A stretch of 7,832 nucleotides of DNA from CAYSPU01 sp964432995 (lineage in GTDB: Bacteria > Verrucomicrobiota > Verrucomicrobiia > Limisphaerales > JAHDYP01). The notes beneath the pieces are model-generated. The model was not told the DNA's origin. It saw only the letters and a list, made by a program, of their open reading frames with translations, and made no database searches. The stretch covers positions 1-7,832 of the forward strand of contig CAYSPU010000270.1 of assembly GCA_964432995.1 (NCBI GenBank). Reading direction: 5' to 3'. How positions within the stretch are numbered: the stretch's first letter is position 1; every line of letters starts with the position of its first letter. Position numbers and translations under genes: made by a program. Positions 1 through 6,410 of the stretch are shown here, piece after piece.

Positions 1-631
1 GACCGTCCTGCAGGCAGGGGGGATACTCCAGACTTACCGAGTACTCGCTCGTCAGGATGCCATGGCCTTCACACTGCCAGCATTCGTAGCTACCCACCGC
101 GCCATGGCCGCCGCAAGCGGAGCACGTCACGCGCGTCGGCACCCAGACGCGCACGTCACCTCCACGCTGGGCTTCCTCGGGATCAAGGACGACTTCCACC
201 GTGAGGCTTTCGAGGCGCTCGGCTTTGGGACGGGTGGCCGCCTCGAAGTTGCTCCAAAACCGGTCGAACAACTCGTCATATGACGGGTGGTAGACCTCGA
301 ACGACTCCGCCAGGGAAACATCGCGGAATCCCCGGTCGGCCTCCGGCGGTCGGATGACCTCGCCGCGGGGGCGTTCGGGAACCAGGGGCTCGGGAGATGG
401 ACCGGTCCGAGGAACGGCATGGCGCCGGGCGCCCGTGCGCAGGTCGTAGCGCCGCCGGCGCTCCGGATCAGCGAGCACCCCATACGCCTGCTGCACCTCC
501 TGAAACGGAGCACTCCCCATTCCGGACCGATCCGGATGCAACTCCATCGCCCGCCGCCGAAACGCTGCCTTGATGTCCTCAGGGCTCGCATCCACGTTGA
601 CACCGAGAATCACGTAGTAGTTCTTCGCCAT
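1..631 (-). CDS. dnaJ: DnaJ-family co-chaperone, single zinc centre, 3' end outside window
   Basis: Hsp40 co-chaperones stimulate the ATPase of DnaK and deliver unfolded cytoplasmic clients to it. Reading minus from the ATG at 631-629 gives 210 codons with no stop, so the C-terminus lies beyond the left edge. Residues 5-63 form a J domain with the DnaK-contacting HPD motif at 32-34, followed by the helix ending DPERRRRYD. A linker of about 70 residues follows. It lacks the long Gly/Phe-rich stretch of classical DnaJ but keeps a Phe-rich part (YDELFDRFWSNFE, 118-130). Two CxxCxGxG-like repeats follow, CSACGGHG (170-177) and CWQCEGHG (184-191). The sequence then passes directly to a segment ending YPPCLQDG, resembling the IPPG-x-x-DG entry to the next client-binding strand. 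Classical DnaJ has four such repeats, so this is a one-zinc-centre variant, perhaps a second paralogue rather than the housekeeping copy. The start is supported by GGAGG five bases upstream. No grpE or dnaK is visible beside it. Confidence 0.9.
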   Translation of the reverse strand, partial: MAKNYYVILGVNVDASPEDIKAAFRRRAMELHPDRSGMGSAPFQEVQQAYGVLADPERRRRYDLRTGARRHAVPRTGPSPEPLVPERPRGEVIRPPEADRGFRDVSLAESFEVYHPSYDELFDRFWSNFEAATRPKAERLESLTVEVVLDPEEAQRGGDVRVWVPTRVTCSACGGHGAVGSYECWQCEGHGILTSEYSVSLEYPPCLQDG

Positions 632-636
632 AATCG

Positions 637-641
637 CCTCC
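637..641 (-). promoter_or_regulatory. Ribosome-binding site of the DnaJ-family gene
   Basis: The minus strand reads GGAGG here, five bases before the ATG at 631. This fixes the start of the DnaJ-family gene and agrees with the conserved MAKNYY N-terminus. I looked for a promoter upstream. A TATGCT sequence at 708-703 (minus) resembles a -10 box but has no convincing -35 box at 16-18 bases, so no promoter is called. Confidence 0.7.
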
Positions 642-799
642 GTATCGGGTCCAGTGGTTCTTCGAAATCTTCTCTCCGCTCTTCGGTCACACCCCCAACC
701 ATAGCATACCTCCGCCCAGCACGCCTTCGGCGCATCATTCGTCCGGTGCTGCGCCGGATGCCACCCTTTCTTCCGGCAGAGGCCGGGCTGGAGCTTGCG

Positions 800-1506
800 A
801 TAGAGACAATCCTCGCGGAGCAGATCAAGGAACCCTGGATCCCTACAGCAACACTCCTGGCCAAGCACATCGTGTCAACGGCGCATTTCAGACCGCGGAC
901 CTTCAGCACGCCGGAGCAGAACTTCCACGGCACGGACATGAGCCGTACTGCGCTGGCGATTGCTCCGGAAGCTCGCCTGGTGGCGGTGCTCTGCAGCGGG
1001 GAAAGCCCGGATGAACTGGCGGCTGTGCGGGAAGCGGTCGATCGGGGGATCGTCGTTTCCTGGTCCACTACCCGCAGGCATGTCCTGGCCTGCTCCGACC
1101 GACGTTCACCTATGCCGGCGGGTGGGATGCCGCTCCGCGCCTCGGGTTCCCGGACCGCTTCTGCGCCGATCCCCCGGGATTCCACCCGGTCGAGATTGAA
1201 GCCGGGCTTTCGGCCACGGCACCACAAGCGGCGGCCATTGCGGCCCTCGTCAAAAGCGTGAATCCGCAACTGAGTCCGCGGCAGATCGAACGGCTCATGC
1301 TGGACAACGCGACCGCGATCGGCGGCGGAATCCTGATCCCGGACGCCTGGCAAACCGTCGTGGCAGCGAAGAAAGCGGCCCCTGGGGCGGCGGCGGGGCC
1401 GCTTGGGGTTTCCGGAACTGGCGTGGCCATCGGCGCAGCGGATGATACAGCGGTGCCGCAGTCGATTCGGCGGGTTCGACGACGGATGGATCGGGACAAA
1501 ACCTAG
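800..1506 (+). pseudogene. Decayed subtilisin-family (S8) serine protease, frameshifted
   Basis: Two frames together give the central and C-terminal parts of a subtilase. One frame (about 800-1065) has an HGT motif whose His codon is 926-928. It is followed by ALAIAPEARLVAVL and AVDRGIVVSWS, which match the His-helix, the IAPxAxLxAVKV strand and the AVxxGxxVINxS strand of S8 proteases. The neighbouring frame (about 1065-1506) continues with HYPQACPGLL and a Ser region GLSATAPQAAAIAALV, in the position of GTSxAAP with Ser at 1210-1212. NPQLSPRQIERLMLDNA and IPDAWQTVVAAKKA follow. The shift at about 1060-1075 equals loss of one base or gain of two. The catalytic-Asp segment is not found upstream in any frame and no start codon with a ribosome-binding site precedes it. 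The usual S8 domain is about 280-300 residues; here about 235 codons remain. I infer an inactive remnant. A sequencing error could explain the frameshift but not the missing Asp segment. Confidence 0.72.
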
Positions 1507-1706
1507 CGGCGCGACTCACTCTCGAAATTCCGAGAAAGGACGTTCCCTATTTCGCGCGGCGAGTCTTGTCCCCGGGCTTCCTGGAGCTCTCCGCAAGCGG
1601 GAAGCTGGAGGCCGGCACGAACGGCACGGCCATTGTTTCCGAGGGACGCGAGGAGCGCAACGTGTGCTCTGCTTTGACACAAGCTACGGGGCACGACTCT
1701 ATCTGA
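1446..1706 (+). other. Unidentified open frame between protease remnant and PIN gene
   Basis: This frame is open between TGA at 1443-1445 and TGA at 1704-1706, but it contains no ATG and no ribosome-binding site. Its composition looks protein-like, for example LAARLTLEIPRKDVPYFARR followed by FLELSASGKLEAGTNGTAIV and SEGREERN. It overlaps the end of the protease remnant and runs 43 bases into the PIN gene. There are two readings. It could be the tail of the protease's C-terminal domain after a second frameshift. It could instead be the decayed remains of a VapB-type antitoxin, since GREERN lies where an antitoxin C-terminus would overlap vapC. I cannot choose between them, and it may be non-coding. 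Confidence 0.25.
1651..1655 (+). promoter_or_regulatory. Ribosome-binding site deciding the PIN gene start
   Basis: AGGAG lies eight bases before a GTG at 1664-1666 in the PIN-domain frame. The frame extends upstream to an ATG at 1403, but its first 87 codons have no recognisable similarity, while the conserved PIN strand (CFDTSY) begins two residues after this GTG. The site therefore supports the short start over the long one. Confidence 0.65.
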
Positions 1707-2092
1707 ATGATCTGGTCTGGGAAAGGGTCGGGCGGCTTGCAGAAACGGATGACTTGACCTGCCGCATTCGCGGCCGAGCGGAGACGGTTGCCGTATTCCA
1801 TCGCAAGTTCCGGGAGGGAGCGATCGGGTCGAACGATCTGACTTGTTTGCTCCAGCAATTCCAGCAGGAATCCCAAGCCGGGGCCTTTCGGTGGTTGGCC
1901 CTTTCCGAAGCCGTGATCTCCCGATTGACCAGGGTCCACGCCTCCCTCCCGGCGGCCTTGGCTCCGCGGAAGGCCGATGGCCAGCACCGAGCCTGCGCTT
2001 CCGAACACGGGCCGAAGCAAGTTCACTCGAACGACAGGCGTTTGCTCGATTGCGCGGGCCACTTCGGAGTGAGAGGCGTCAACATCATCTAA
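1664..2092 (+). CDS. VapC-like PIN-domain ribonuclease (toxin-type)
   Basis: PIN-domain proteins of the VapC type are Mg2+-dependent ribonucleases, usually neutralised by an antitoxin encoded just upstream. From the GTG at 1664 the product is 142 residues, the usual VapC size. It opens with VLCFDTSYGARLYLND, where the Asp is the first acidic residue of the PIN site. The conserved Glu lies in RAETVAVFHRKF, the third acid in RKADGQHRACASE (family pattern RAADALHLA), and the fourth in SNDRRLL. It ends HFGVRGVNII, the typical FGLxxVN tail. All four acidic positions appear present, so it is probably intact. Two positions depart from the usual helix (Gly and Gln where Ala and Leu are common in DALHLA). 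The expected antitoxin is not recognisable upstream, where only the fragmentary frame at 1446-1706 occurs. Either the antitoxin has decayed or this is an orphan PIN gene. The gene is convergent with the downstream unknown gene, 34 bases away. Confidence 0.82.
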   Translation: MLCFDTSYGARLYLNDLVWERVGRLAETDDLTCRIRGRAETVAVFHRKFREGAIGSNDLTCLLQQFQQESQAGAFRWLALSEAVISRLTRVHASLPAALAPRKADGQHRACASEHGPKQVHSNDRRLLDCAGHFGVRGVNII

Positions 2093-2126
2093 ACGGGTTC
2101 CGCTGGGAGGGGCGCTGATCTGCTCG

Positions 2127-3122
2127 TCAGGGTTTGGCGATGAAGTGTCGCGTCAGCGCCGCATGGAGTTGCCCGGGGAATGCCGCCTCGATTTCCTCGA
2201 GTGGTCTCAGCCCAAACAGGAAGGCAATCGCGATCGGGTCGGCCCGCCAGGCGGTGTGGCCTTCATAGAAACCGTAGCGGTAGATGTAGAAGGGCTGCAG
2301 CTCTCCGGTCATCATTTCGGTAAGCCGCCGGACCAGGGTGCTTCGCCTGGTCGGACCAAGCTGGGTGTAGCTCCGGTTCAGGAACGACTGTTCTTTCTCC
2401 GTCAGTTCCCGCCGGACCCGGATTGTCCAGGCGCCGTCCAGGCCGTCATTGAAGATGGACTTCTGTCCGCCACGGCTGAACTCGACGTTGAGGGACAGGC
2501 GGTTGCCGCCGTAGAAGACCGCATTCGTGTGGCGCTGTCCGGAGTCTCGATACAGGGTACCGATCAGGTTGCACACATGCAGGAGAGGAGTCGCCAGTTG
2601 CCGGTGCGTCAGGCCAAGCCGTGTCACCAACCGGTTGTCGCCTTTCATCACCGAGAGGATGTCCTCGTCCTCGGCCATGAAGCCGCTGTCGGACAACCGG
2701 CCCGGTCTGGCGAGTTCGGTGATGTCGGCCAGCGATCGTCCGGTGATGGACTGCATGCGATCCAACTCCGCCTCGGAATGGCGGCCTGTCTCCGCCAGCG
2801 TCGGGAAATCCTCGAGGTCGACCGCCAACGGCGCTTCCCAGGGCCGGGTGGTCTTCCCGGGGGTGATTGTGACCGGCACCAGTGCATAGCCTCCGTTCTC
2901 GGTGCAGGCGGTGAGAACCTCCAAGCCGTCAGGCGCACGGAACGGAGAAGGGATCGACGGCCGTTCGCTCAAGGTCGCCGGGTACAGCTCGTAGCTGTGC
3001 TGACCGTAGGAGATCTGGCGGATGTCCTTTCCCGCGGCGTCACCCGGTTGGGCGGTCGGCAGCCCGGCCGCCAACCCACCCACGCTCGCGATCAGCAGAA
3101 TCCGAGAGCGCATGTTGTCCAT
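2127..3122 (-). CDS. Probable exported protein of unknown function
   Basis: I do not recognise this 331-residue protein. Its N-terminus looks like a short Sec signal peptide: charged MDNMRSR, a hydrophobic core ILLIASVGGLAAG, then a small-residue region near LPTAQPGDAA where cleavage could fall at about residues 24-30. No further membrane segment is evident, so the mature protein would be periplasmic or secreted. It has only two Cys, C73 and C184. Other stretches are acidic MAEDEDIL (149-156), a basic and polar region RVRRELTEKEQSFLNRSY (235-252), and aromatic FYIYRYGFYEGHTAW (278-292). The last looks like part of a structured core. Two starts are possible: ATG 3122, or ATG 3113 three codons in. 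Neither has a strong ribosome-binding site, although GGGGC sits just before the first. It lies 209 bases downstream of the exporter operon on the same strand. It could be cotranscribed and act as a partner or substrate of the exporter, but nothing in the sequence proves it. Confidence 0.7.
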   Translation of the reverse strand: MDNMRSRILLIASVGGLAAGLPTAQPGDAAGKDIRQISYGQHSYELYPATLSERPSIPSPFRAPDGLEVLTACTENGGYALVPVTITPGKTTRPWEAPLAVDLEDFPTLAETGRHSEAELDRMQSITGRSLADITELARPGRLSDSGFMAEDEDILSVMKGDNRLVTRLGLTHRQLATPLLHVCNLIGTLYRDSGQRHTNAVFYGGNRLSLNVEFSRGGQKSIFNDGLDGAWTIRVRRELTEKEQSFLNRSYTQLGPTRRSTLVRRLTEMMTGELQPFYIYRYGFYEGHTAWRADPIAIAFLFGLRPLEEIEAAFPGQLHAALTRHFIAKP

Positions 3123-3331
3123 CTGCCCCGTACGACACGCGAACAGGTAGTTTGTTAGGCGATTCCTGCTGCCGGACGTCGTAGCAGCGCAGCAGGCCTC
3201 CGCATCGCGCCGGAAACCGGTGGTTCGGGAACAGCATCTCGCGGCGCCCTCGGCTCTTTGCGGTTCTTTGCGGACTTCTGTTCAAAGTCCACGAGCAAGC
3301 ACCCTCTGCTTCCTTCGTGTGGCCTGGCGTG
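3123..3331. other. Gap between second permease and the unknown exported protein
   Basis: This 209-base gap has no convincing gene; the frames crossing it are shadows of its neighbours. It contains a perfect 8-base inverted repeat, CCTGCTGC (3165-3172) and GCAGCAGG (3189-3196), with a 16-base spacer. No run of T follows on either strand, so I do not call a Rho-independent terminator. It also contains a ten-base unit repeated in tandem at 3254-3273 (CTCTTTGCGG then TTCTTTGCGG). I see no good promoter for the unknown gene, so read-through from the exporter operon is possible. Confidence 0.45.
3165..3196. repeat. Perfect 8-bp inverted repeat with 16-bp spacer
   Basis: The arms CCTGCTGC and GCAGCAGG are exact reverse complements and could form a stem of eight pairs, mostly GC, in the transcript between the last permease gene and the unknown exported-protein gene. 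It could be an mRNA processing or stabilising hairpin, or chance in GC-rich DNA. The absence of a U-tract argues against a classical terminator. Confidence 0.35.
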
Positions 3332-4534
3332 CTATTCGGCGGCCAGGGCGACGACCGGATCGAGGGTGGAAGCCCGCCGGGCCGGCAGGAGGCCGCTGGC
3401 GATCCCGACGACGAGGCTGACGAGCAGGGCGAGAAACACATACTCGATGGGCGTATGCACCGGCAGGGCCGGCACATACAGGTGGAGCAGGCCCGCCACG
3501 CCGAGACCCAGGCCCACCCCGAGGATTCCACCAAGCATCGAGAGCAACGCCGCTTCACTCAAAAACAACAAGAGGATCTGGCCCGAGGTCGCCCCGACCG
3601 CCCGCGCCAACCCGATCTCCGAGGTGCGCTCGTTTACGGAGATCCACATGATCGTCAGGATCCCCAGGGAACCGACGAGGAGCGAAATGGCGCCGATGCC
3701 GCCGACGGCCATGCTGACGATGCGGAGGATGCGGTCCAGGGTCTCGAGCATGCCGGTCTGGGTGGTGATCGTGAAGTCCTCCTCGCGACCGTGCCGCGCG
3801 ATGAGTTGCTGGCGAATCCGTTCGACGACCGGATCGATCATCGAGGCGTTGGCGATCAGCACATCGATCTCATGTAGCGCCTCACGGTTGAACATCTGTC
3901 GGGCCGAGGCCACCGGGATGTAGACGCCGTCATCGATGTCGAAGCCGAGGAACTGCCCTTTCGGTTCCATGAGGCCAATGACGAGATAGCGTTCGCCGGC
4001 GATGCGGATGTGCCGGCCGAGACTCCGTTGATCGCCGAACAACTCCCGCTTGAGCTTCGGACCGAGCACCGCCACCGGCGCGCATCGGTCGGAGTCCATG
4101 GCGGGCAGGAAGCGCCCGCCGCGCACCTGCATCCGCCACGCCTCCGGAGCGCCGGCCGTGACCCCGTAGACGAACGTGTTGCGGGTTCGGTCCCCATGCT
4201 CGATGGGCGCCGTTCCCACGACCACCGGAATGACGCGCGCCACTCCCGGAATGCGCTCCAACGCCGCCGCGTCCGCGAGCGTCAGCGGATGAATCGTCGT
4301 GCCCAGCGCGCCGGGCAGTCCGGAGGTCTCGATCTTGCCGGGGCTGATGCCGACGAGGGTCGTGCCGAATTGCGTGAACTGCGTGAGGATGTAGACGCGG
4401 GCGCCCTCGCCGATGGACGTGAGAAGAATCACCGAGGCGATGCCGATGAGAATGCCCAACATGGTCAGCACGGATCGCTGGCGGTGGAACCAGACCGCCT
4501 GCCAGGCCAGCCGGAGGATGTCGCGCGTGTTCAT
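3332..4534 (-). CDS. MacB/FtsX-type ABC transporter permease, second of the pair
   Basis: This 400-residue inner-membrane permease has the MacB/LolC/LolE layout. One membrane segment lies at about residues 22-41 (LTMLGILIGIASVILLTSIG), followed by a periplasmic domain of about 230 residues. Three C-terminal segments lie at about 270-298, 319-350 and 363-383. The cytoplasmic loop NERTSEIGLARAVGA after the second segment is the coupling region that contacts the ATPase in this family. The protein ends in PARRASTLDPVVAL, a typical family tail. Its ATG overlaps the stop of the first permease by four bases, and GGAGGA lies four bases upstream inside that gene. It is a clear paralogue of the first permease: both contain VILLTSxGEGAR, PGKxETxGL and VVGTAP at matching places. 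I infer a heterodimer, as in LolCDE, rather than the MacB homodimer. The substrate is unknown; drug efflux, peptide, lipid or lipoprotein export are all open. Confidence 0.92.
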   Translation of the reverse strand: MNTRDILRLAWQAVWFHRQRSVLTMLGILIGIASVILLTSIGEGARVYILTQFTQFGTTLVGISPGKIETSGLPGALGTTIHPLTLADAAALERIPGVARVIPVVVGTAPIEHGDRTRNTFVYGVTAGAPEAWRMQVRGGRFLPAMDSDRCAPVAVLGPKLKRELFGDQRSLGRHIRIAGERYLVIGLMEPKGQFLGFDIDDGVYIPVASARQMFNREALHEIDVLIANASMIDPVVERIRQQLIARHGREEDFTITTQTGMLETLDRILRIVSMAVGGIGAISLLVGSLGILTIMWISVNERTSEIGLARAVGATSGQILLLFLSEAALLSMLGGILGVGLGLGVAGLLHLYVPALPVHTPIEYVFLALLVSLVVGIASGLLPARRASTLDPVVALAAE

Positions 4535-5736
4535 GCCTTCCTCCGCATCAACGCGGTCACCGGGTCGAGCCGGGCGGCTTTCCGCGCGGGCAGGATGCCG
4601 AAGACCAAGCCCACCGAGCAGGAGACACCGAGCGCGGCGGGGATCGCCCAGGGGGGGGGCTGGAAAGGGAACTCCGGGTAGACGTGTTGGAGGACTTGGG
4701 CGGCGCCGAGGCCGGCGGCCAAACCGAGGGCGCCGCCGGCCGTGGCAAGCAGGGCGGCCTCGACCAGAAAGACGGCCGTGACCTGTGCGTGCGTGACGCC
4801 GACGGCCTTGAGCAGGCCGATTTCCCGGGTGCGTTCGGTGACCGATACCAGCATCACGTTCATGATCCCCAGGCCGGCCACCCCCAGCGAGATCGCCGCA
4901 ATGCCCGCCAACGCCGCCGTCAGCGCCCCGAGAATGTTCGTGAACGTCGCCAAGACCGAGTCCTGCGTCAGGATCGTCACGTCTTCCTCGCCCGCATGGC
5001 GCTCACGCAGCACCTCCAAAGCGCCCAGACGTGCCCGGCCGATCTCGTCGTGTGAATTCACCTCCGCCAGAACGCGGAAGAGAGTGGTCCGATTGAAGAG
5101 CCGCAACCCCGTCTCCACCGGCACAGCCACGATGTCGTCGAGGTTCATCCCGATCGAGGTGCCCCGCGGGGCCGTGACGCCGATGACGCGGAACCGCCAA
5201 TCGCCGATGCGCACCAACTGGCCGAGCGGATTCTGGCCGGGAAAGAGCTCTCGCTGCACCCGCGCCCCCAGAACGCAGACGGCCGCGTCGGGCATGTCCG
5301 CCGGCAGAAATCTGCCCACGCTGATCTGCATGTGGCGAATCTCCAGCAAGTCGCGGGTGGTGCCGATCACCGTGACTTCGCGGCTGCGTTCGCCGGTCTG
5401 GGCGGGGGCGGTGCCCACCACCAGCGGCGCAACGCGTCGGATGGCGGGCACCCGCAGCACCAGCGCCTCGGCGTCCTGGCAGGTGAGGTCGTGGGGAGCG
5501 GTGCTGACCAGCGGCGCCAGGCCGGCAGTCTCCGTCTTGCCCGGAACCAGGATCAGCAGGTTGGAACCGAGGGAAGCGAACTCGCCCACCACATAGCGCC
5601 TCGCCCCCTCGCCCAGACTGGTCAGCAAAATGACCGATCCCACGCCGATTGCCACTCCGAGAAGCGAAAGCGATGTCCGCAGCCGATGCCCACGGACGCC
5701 ACCGCTGCCATAGCGCAGTAGGTCGATGGCTCTCAT
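4531..5736 (-). CDS. MacB/FtsX-type ABC transporter permease, first of the pair
   Basis: This 401-residue permease has the same fold as its downstream neighbour: membrane segment 1 at about 22-41, a large periplasmic domain, then segments at about 272-299, 318-349 and 363-384. The loop TERTREIGLLKAVG (300-313) matches the ATPase-coupling region of the MacB family, and the tail PARKAARLDPVTAL is typical. There is no fused ATPase domain, unlike E. coli MacB, so it depends on the separate ATPase encoded just upstream. Its ATG overlaps the ATPase stop codon by four bases (ATGA), which implies translational coupling; no strong ribosome-binding site is seen before it. Residues P360-P362, between the third and fourth segments, are encoded by an uninterrupted run of nine C (G on the plus strand, 4651-4659). 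Slippage there would remove the last membrane segment. The family assignment is secure; the transported substrate is not known. Confidence 0.92.
   Translation of the reverse strand: MRAIDLLRYGSGGVRGHRLRTSLSLLGVAIGVGSVILLTSLGEGARRYVVGEFASLGSNLLILVPGKTETAGLAPLVSTAPHDLTCQDAEALVLRVPAIRRVAPLVVGTAPAQTGERSREVTVIGTTRDLLEIRHMQISVGRFLPADMPDAAVCVLGARVQRELFPGQNPLGQLVRIGDWRFRVIGVTAPRGTSIGMNLDDIVAVPVETGLRLFNRTTLFRVLAEVNSHDEIGRARLGALEVLRERHAGEEDVTILTQDSVLATFTNILGALTAALAGIAAISLGVAGLGIMNVMLVSVTERTREIGLLKAVGVTHAQVTAVFLVEAALLATAGGALGLAAGLGAAQVLQHVYPEFPFQPPPWAIPAALGVSCSVGLVFGILPARKAARLDPVTALMRRKA
4651..4659. repeat. Nine-base G/C homopolymer inside a permease gene
   Basis: Nine consecutive G on the plus strand read as CCC CCC CCC (P360-P362) in the permease gene. 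A one-base change would shift the frame before the last membrane segment and disable the permease. Because of the overlapping start it would also disturb coupling to the second permease. It may be a simple codon-bias run, a slippage site, or a place where assembly errors concentrate. Confidence 0.6.
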
Positions 5737-6410
5737 GGTGAGTGCTCGTCGGAGGCGATCAGGCCATCGCTGAGATGGATGCGGCGTCGGGCGCGGCCGC
5801 CGATTTGGGGATCGTGCGTGACCACGATCAGGGTGAGGCCTCGCTGGTTCATGCCCTCAATCAGGTTCACGATTTCGCGGCCGGAGACGCTGTCGAGGTT
5901 GCCGGTCGGTTCGTCGGCGAGCAGCAATGCGGGCTTCATCACGACCGCGCGCGCAATGGCCACGCGCTGTTGCTCGCCGCCGGAGAGCTGGTCGGGTCGA
6001 TGACCGGCACGCGGAGTAAGGCCCACGACCTCCAGGACCTGCCGCACGCGTTCGCCGCGTTCCTGGGGGGGGATGCCGGCGAAGACCATCGGCAGCTCGA
6101 CGTTCGCCGCGGCGGTCAGGCGTGGGACGAGGTGGAAGAACTGAAAGACGAAACCGATCTGGTCGCGGCGCAGGCGCGAGAGCTCGCCTTCGGCCAGATG
6201 GGCCGTTTCCTTTCCGCCGAAGAGGTAGGAACCGGCCGTGGGTCGGTCCAGGCAACCCAGGATGTGCAGGAGCGTGGATTTGCCCGAGCCGGATGGCCCC
6301 ATGATGGAGACGTATTCTCCCGCGGCAATGTGCAGGTTGACATTCCGCAAAGCATGGACGGGTCCGCCGCCCACGTCGTAGGTGCGATCCAGGGCGGAGA
6401 GTTGAATCAC
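5733..6410 (-). CDS. MacB/LolD-type ABC transporter ATPase
   Basis: This 225-residue cytoplasmic ATPase powers the two permeases by ATP binding and hydrolysis. The motifs are complete: Walker A GPSGSGKST at 38-46, Q-loop Gln90 in FVFQ, signature LSGGEQQ at 142-148, Walker B ALLLADEP at 161-168 with catalytic Glu167, D-loop NLD at 171-173, and switch His199 in VVTHD. The FQFFHLVPRLTAAANVELPM stretch after the Q-loop is typical of the MacB/LolD/FtsE branch of small exporters. Its length matches stand-alone LolD-type subunits, so no permease is fused. It starts with GTG at 6410, overlapping the adaptor stop by four bases. GGGGAGG lies seven bases upstream within the adaptor gene and decides this start. 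The 3' end overlaps the next permease gene by four bases. It could be called macB-like or lolD-like, but the symbol would imply a substrate that is not known. Confidence 0.95.
   Translation of the reverse strand: MIQLSALDRTYDVGGGPVHALRNVNLHIAAGEYVSIMGPSGSGKSTLLHILGCLDRPTAGSYLFGGKETAHLAEGELSRLRRDQIGFVFQFFHLVPRLTAAANVELPMVFAGIPPQERGERVRQVLEVVGLTPRAGHRPDQLSGGEQQRVAIARAVVMKPALLLADEPTGNLDSVSGREIVNLIEGMNQRGLTLIVVTHDPQIGGRARRRIHLSDGLIASDEHSP

Noticed and set aside
703..731. Possible sigma70 promoter for the DnaJ-family gene (TATGCT at 708-703, minus)
   Set aside because: No sequence near TTGACA occurs at 16-18 bases upstream, and a lone -10-like hexamer is not sufficient.
610..1353. Long minus-strand open frame of 247 codons opposite the protease remnant
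   Set aside because: Its translation is Arg/Ser-rich and low in hydrophobic pattern, typical of a GC-rich antisense shadow. The plus strand here has recognisable S8 motifs.
1403..1663. N-terminal extension of the PIN protein from the ATG at 1403
   Set aside because: The 87 extra codons overlap the protease remnant, show no similarity to any family I know, and lack a ribosome-binding site. GTG 1664 has one and gives the normal VapC length.
2145..3158. Plus-strand open frame of 337 codons opposite the unknown exported protein
   Set aside because: The minus-strand reading has a signal peptide, balanced hydrophobic pattern and normal amino-acid use. The plus reading is rich in Gly, Arg and Gln without structure, so the minus strand is preferred, though neither has a known family.
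3147..3162. GTTAGGC core resembling an integron attC end
   Set aside because: Only one core-like seven-mer (GTTRRRY) is present. I found no matching RYYYAAC partner at attC distance and no integrase or cassette array.
3165..3196. Possible Rho-independent terminator for the exporter operon
   Set aside because: The inverted repeat is perfect, but no T run follows in the direction of transcription on either strand.
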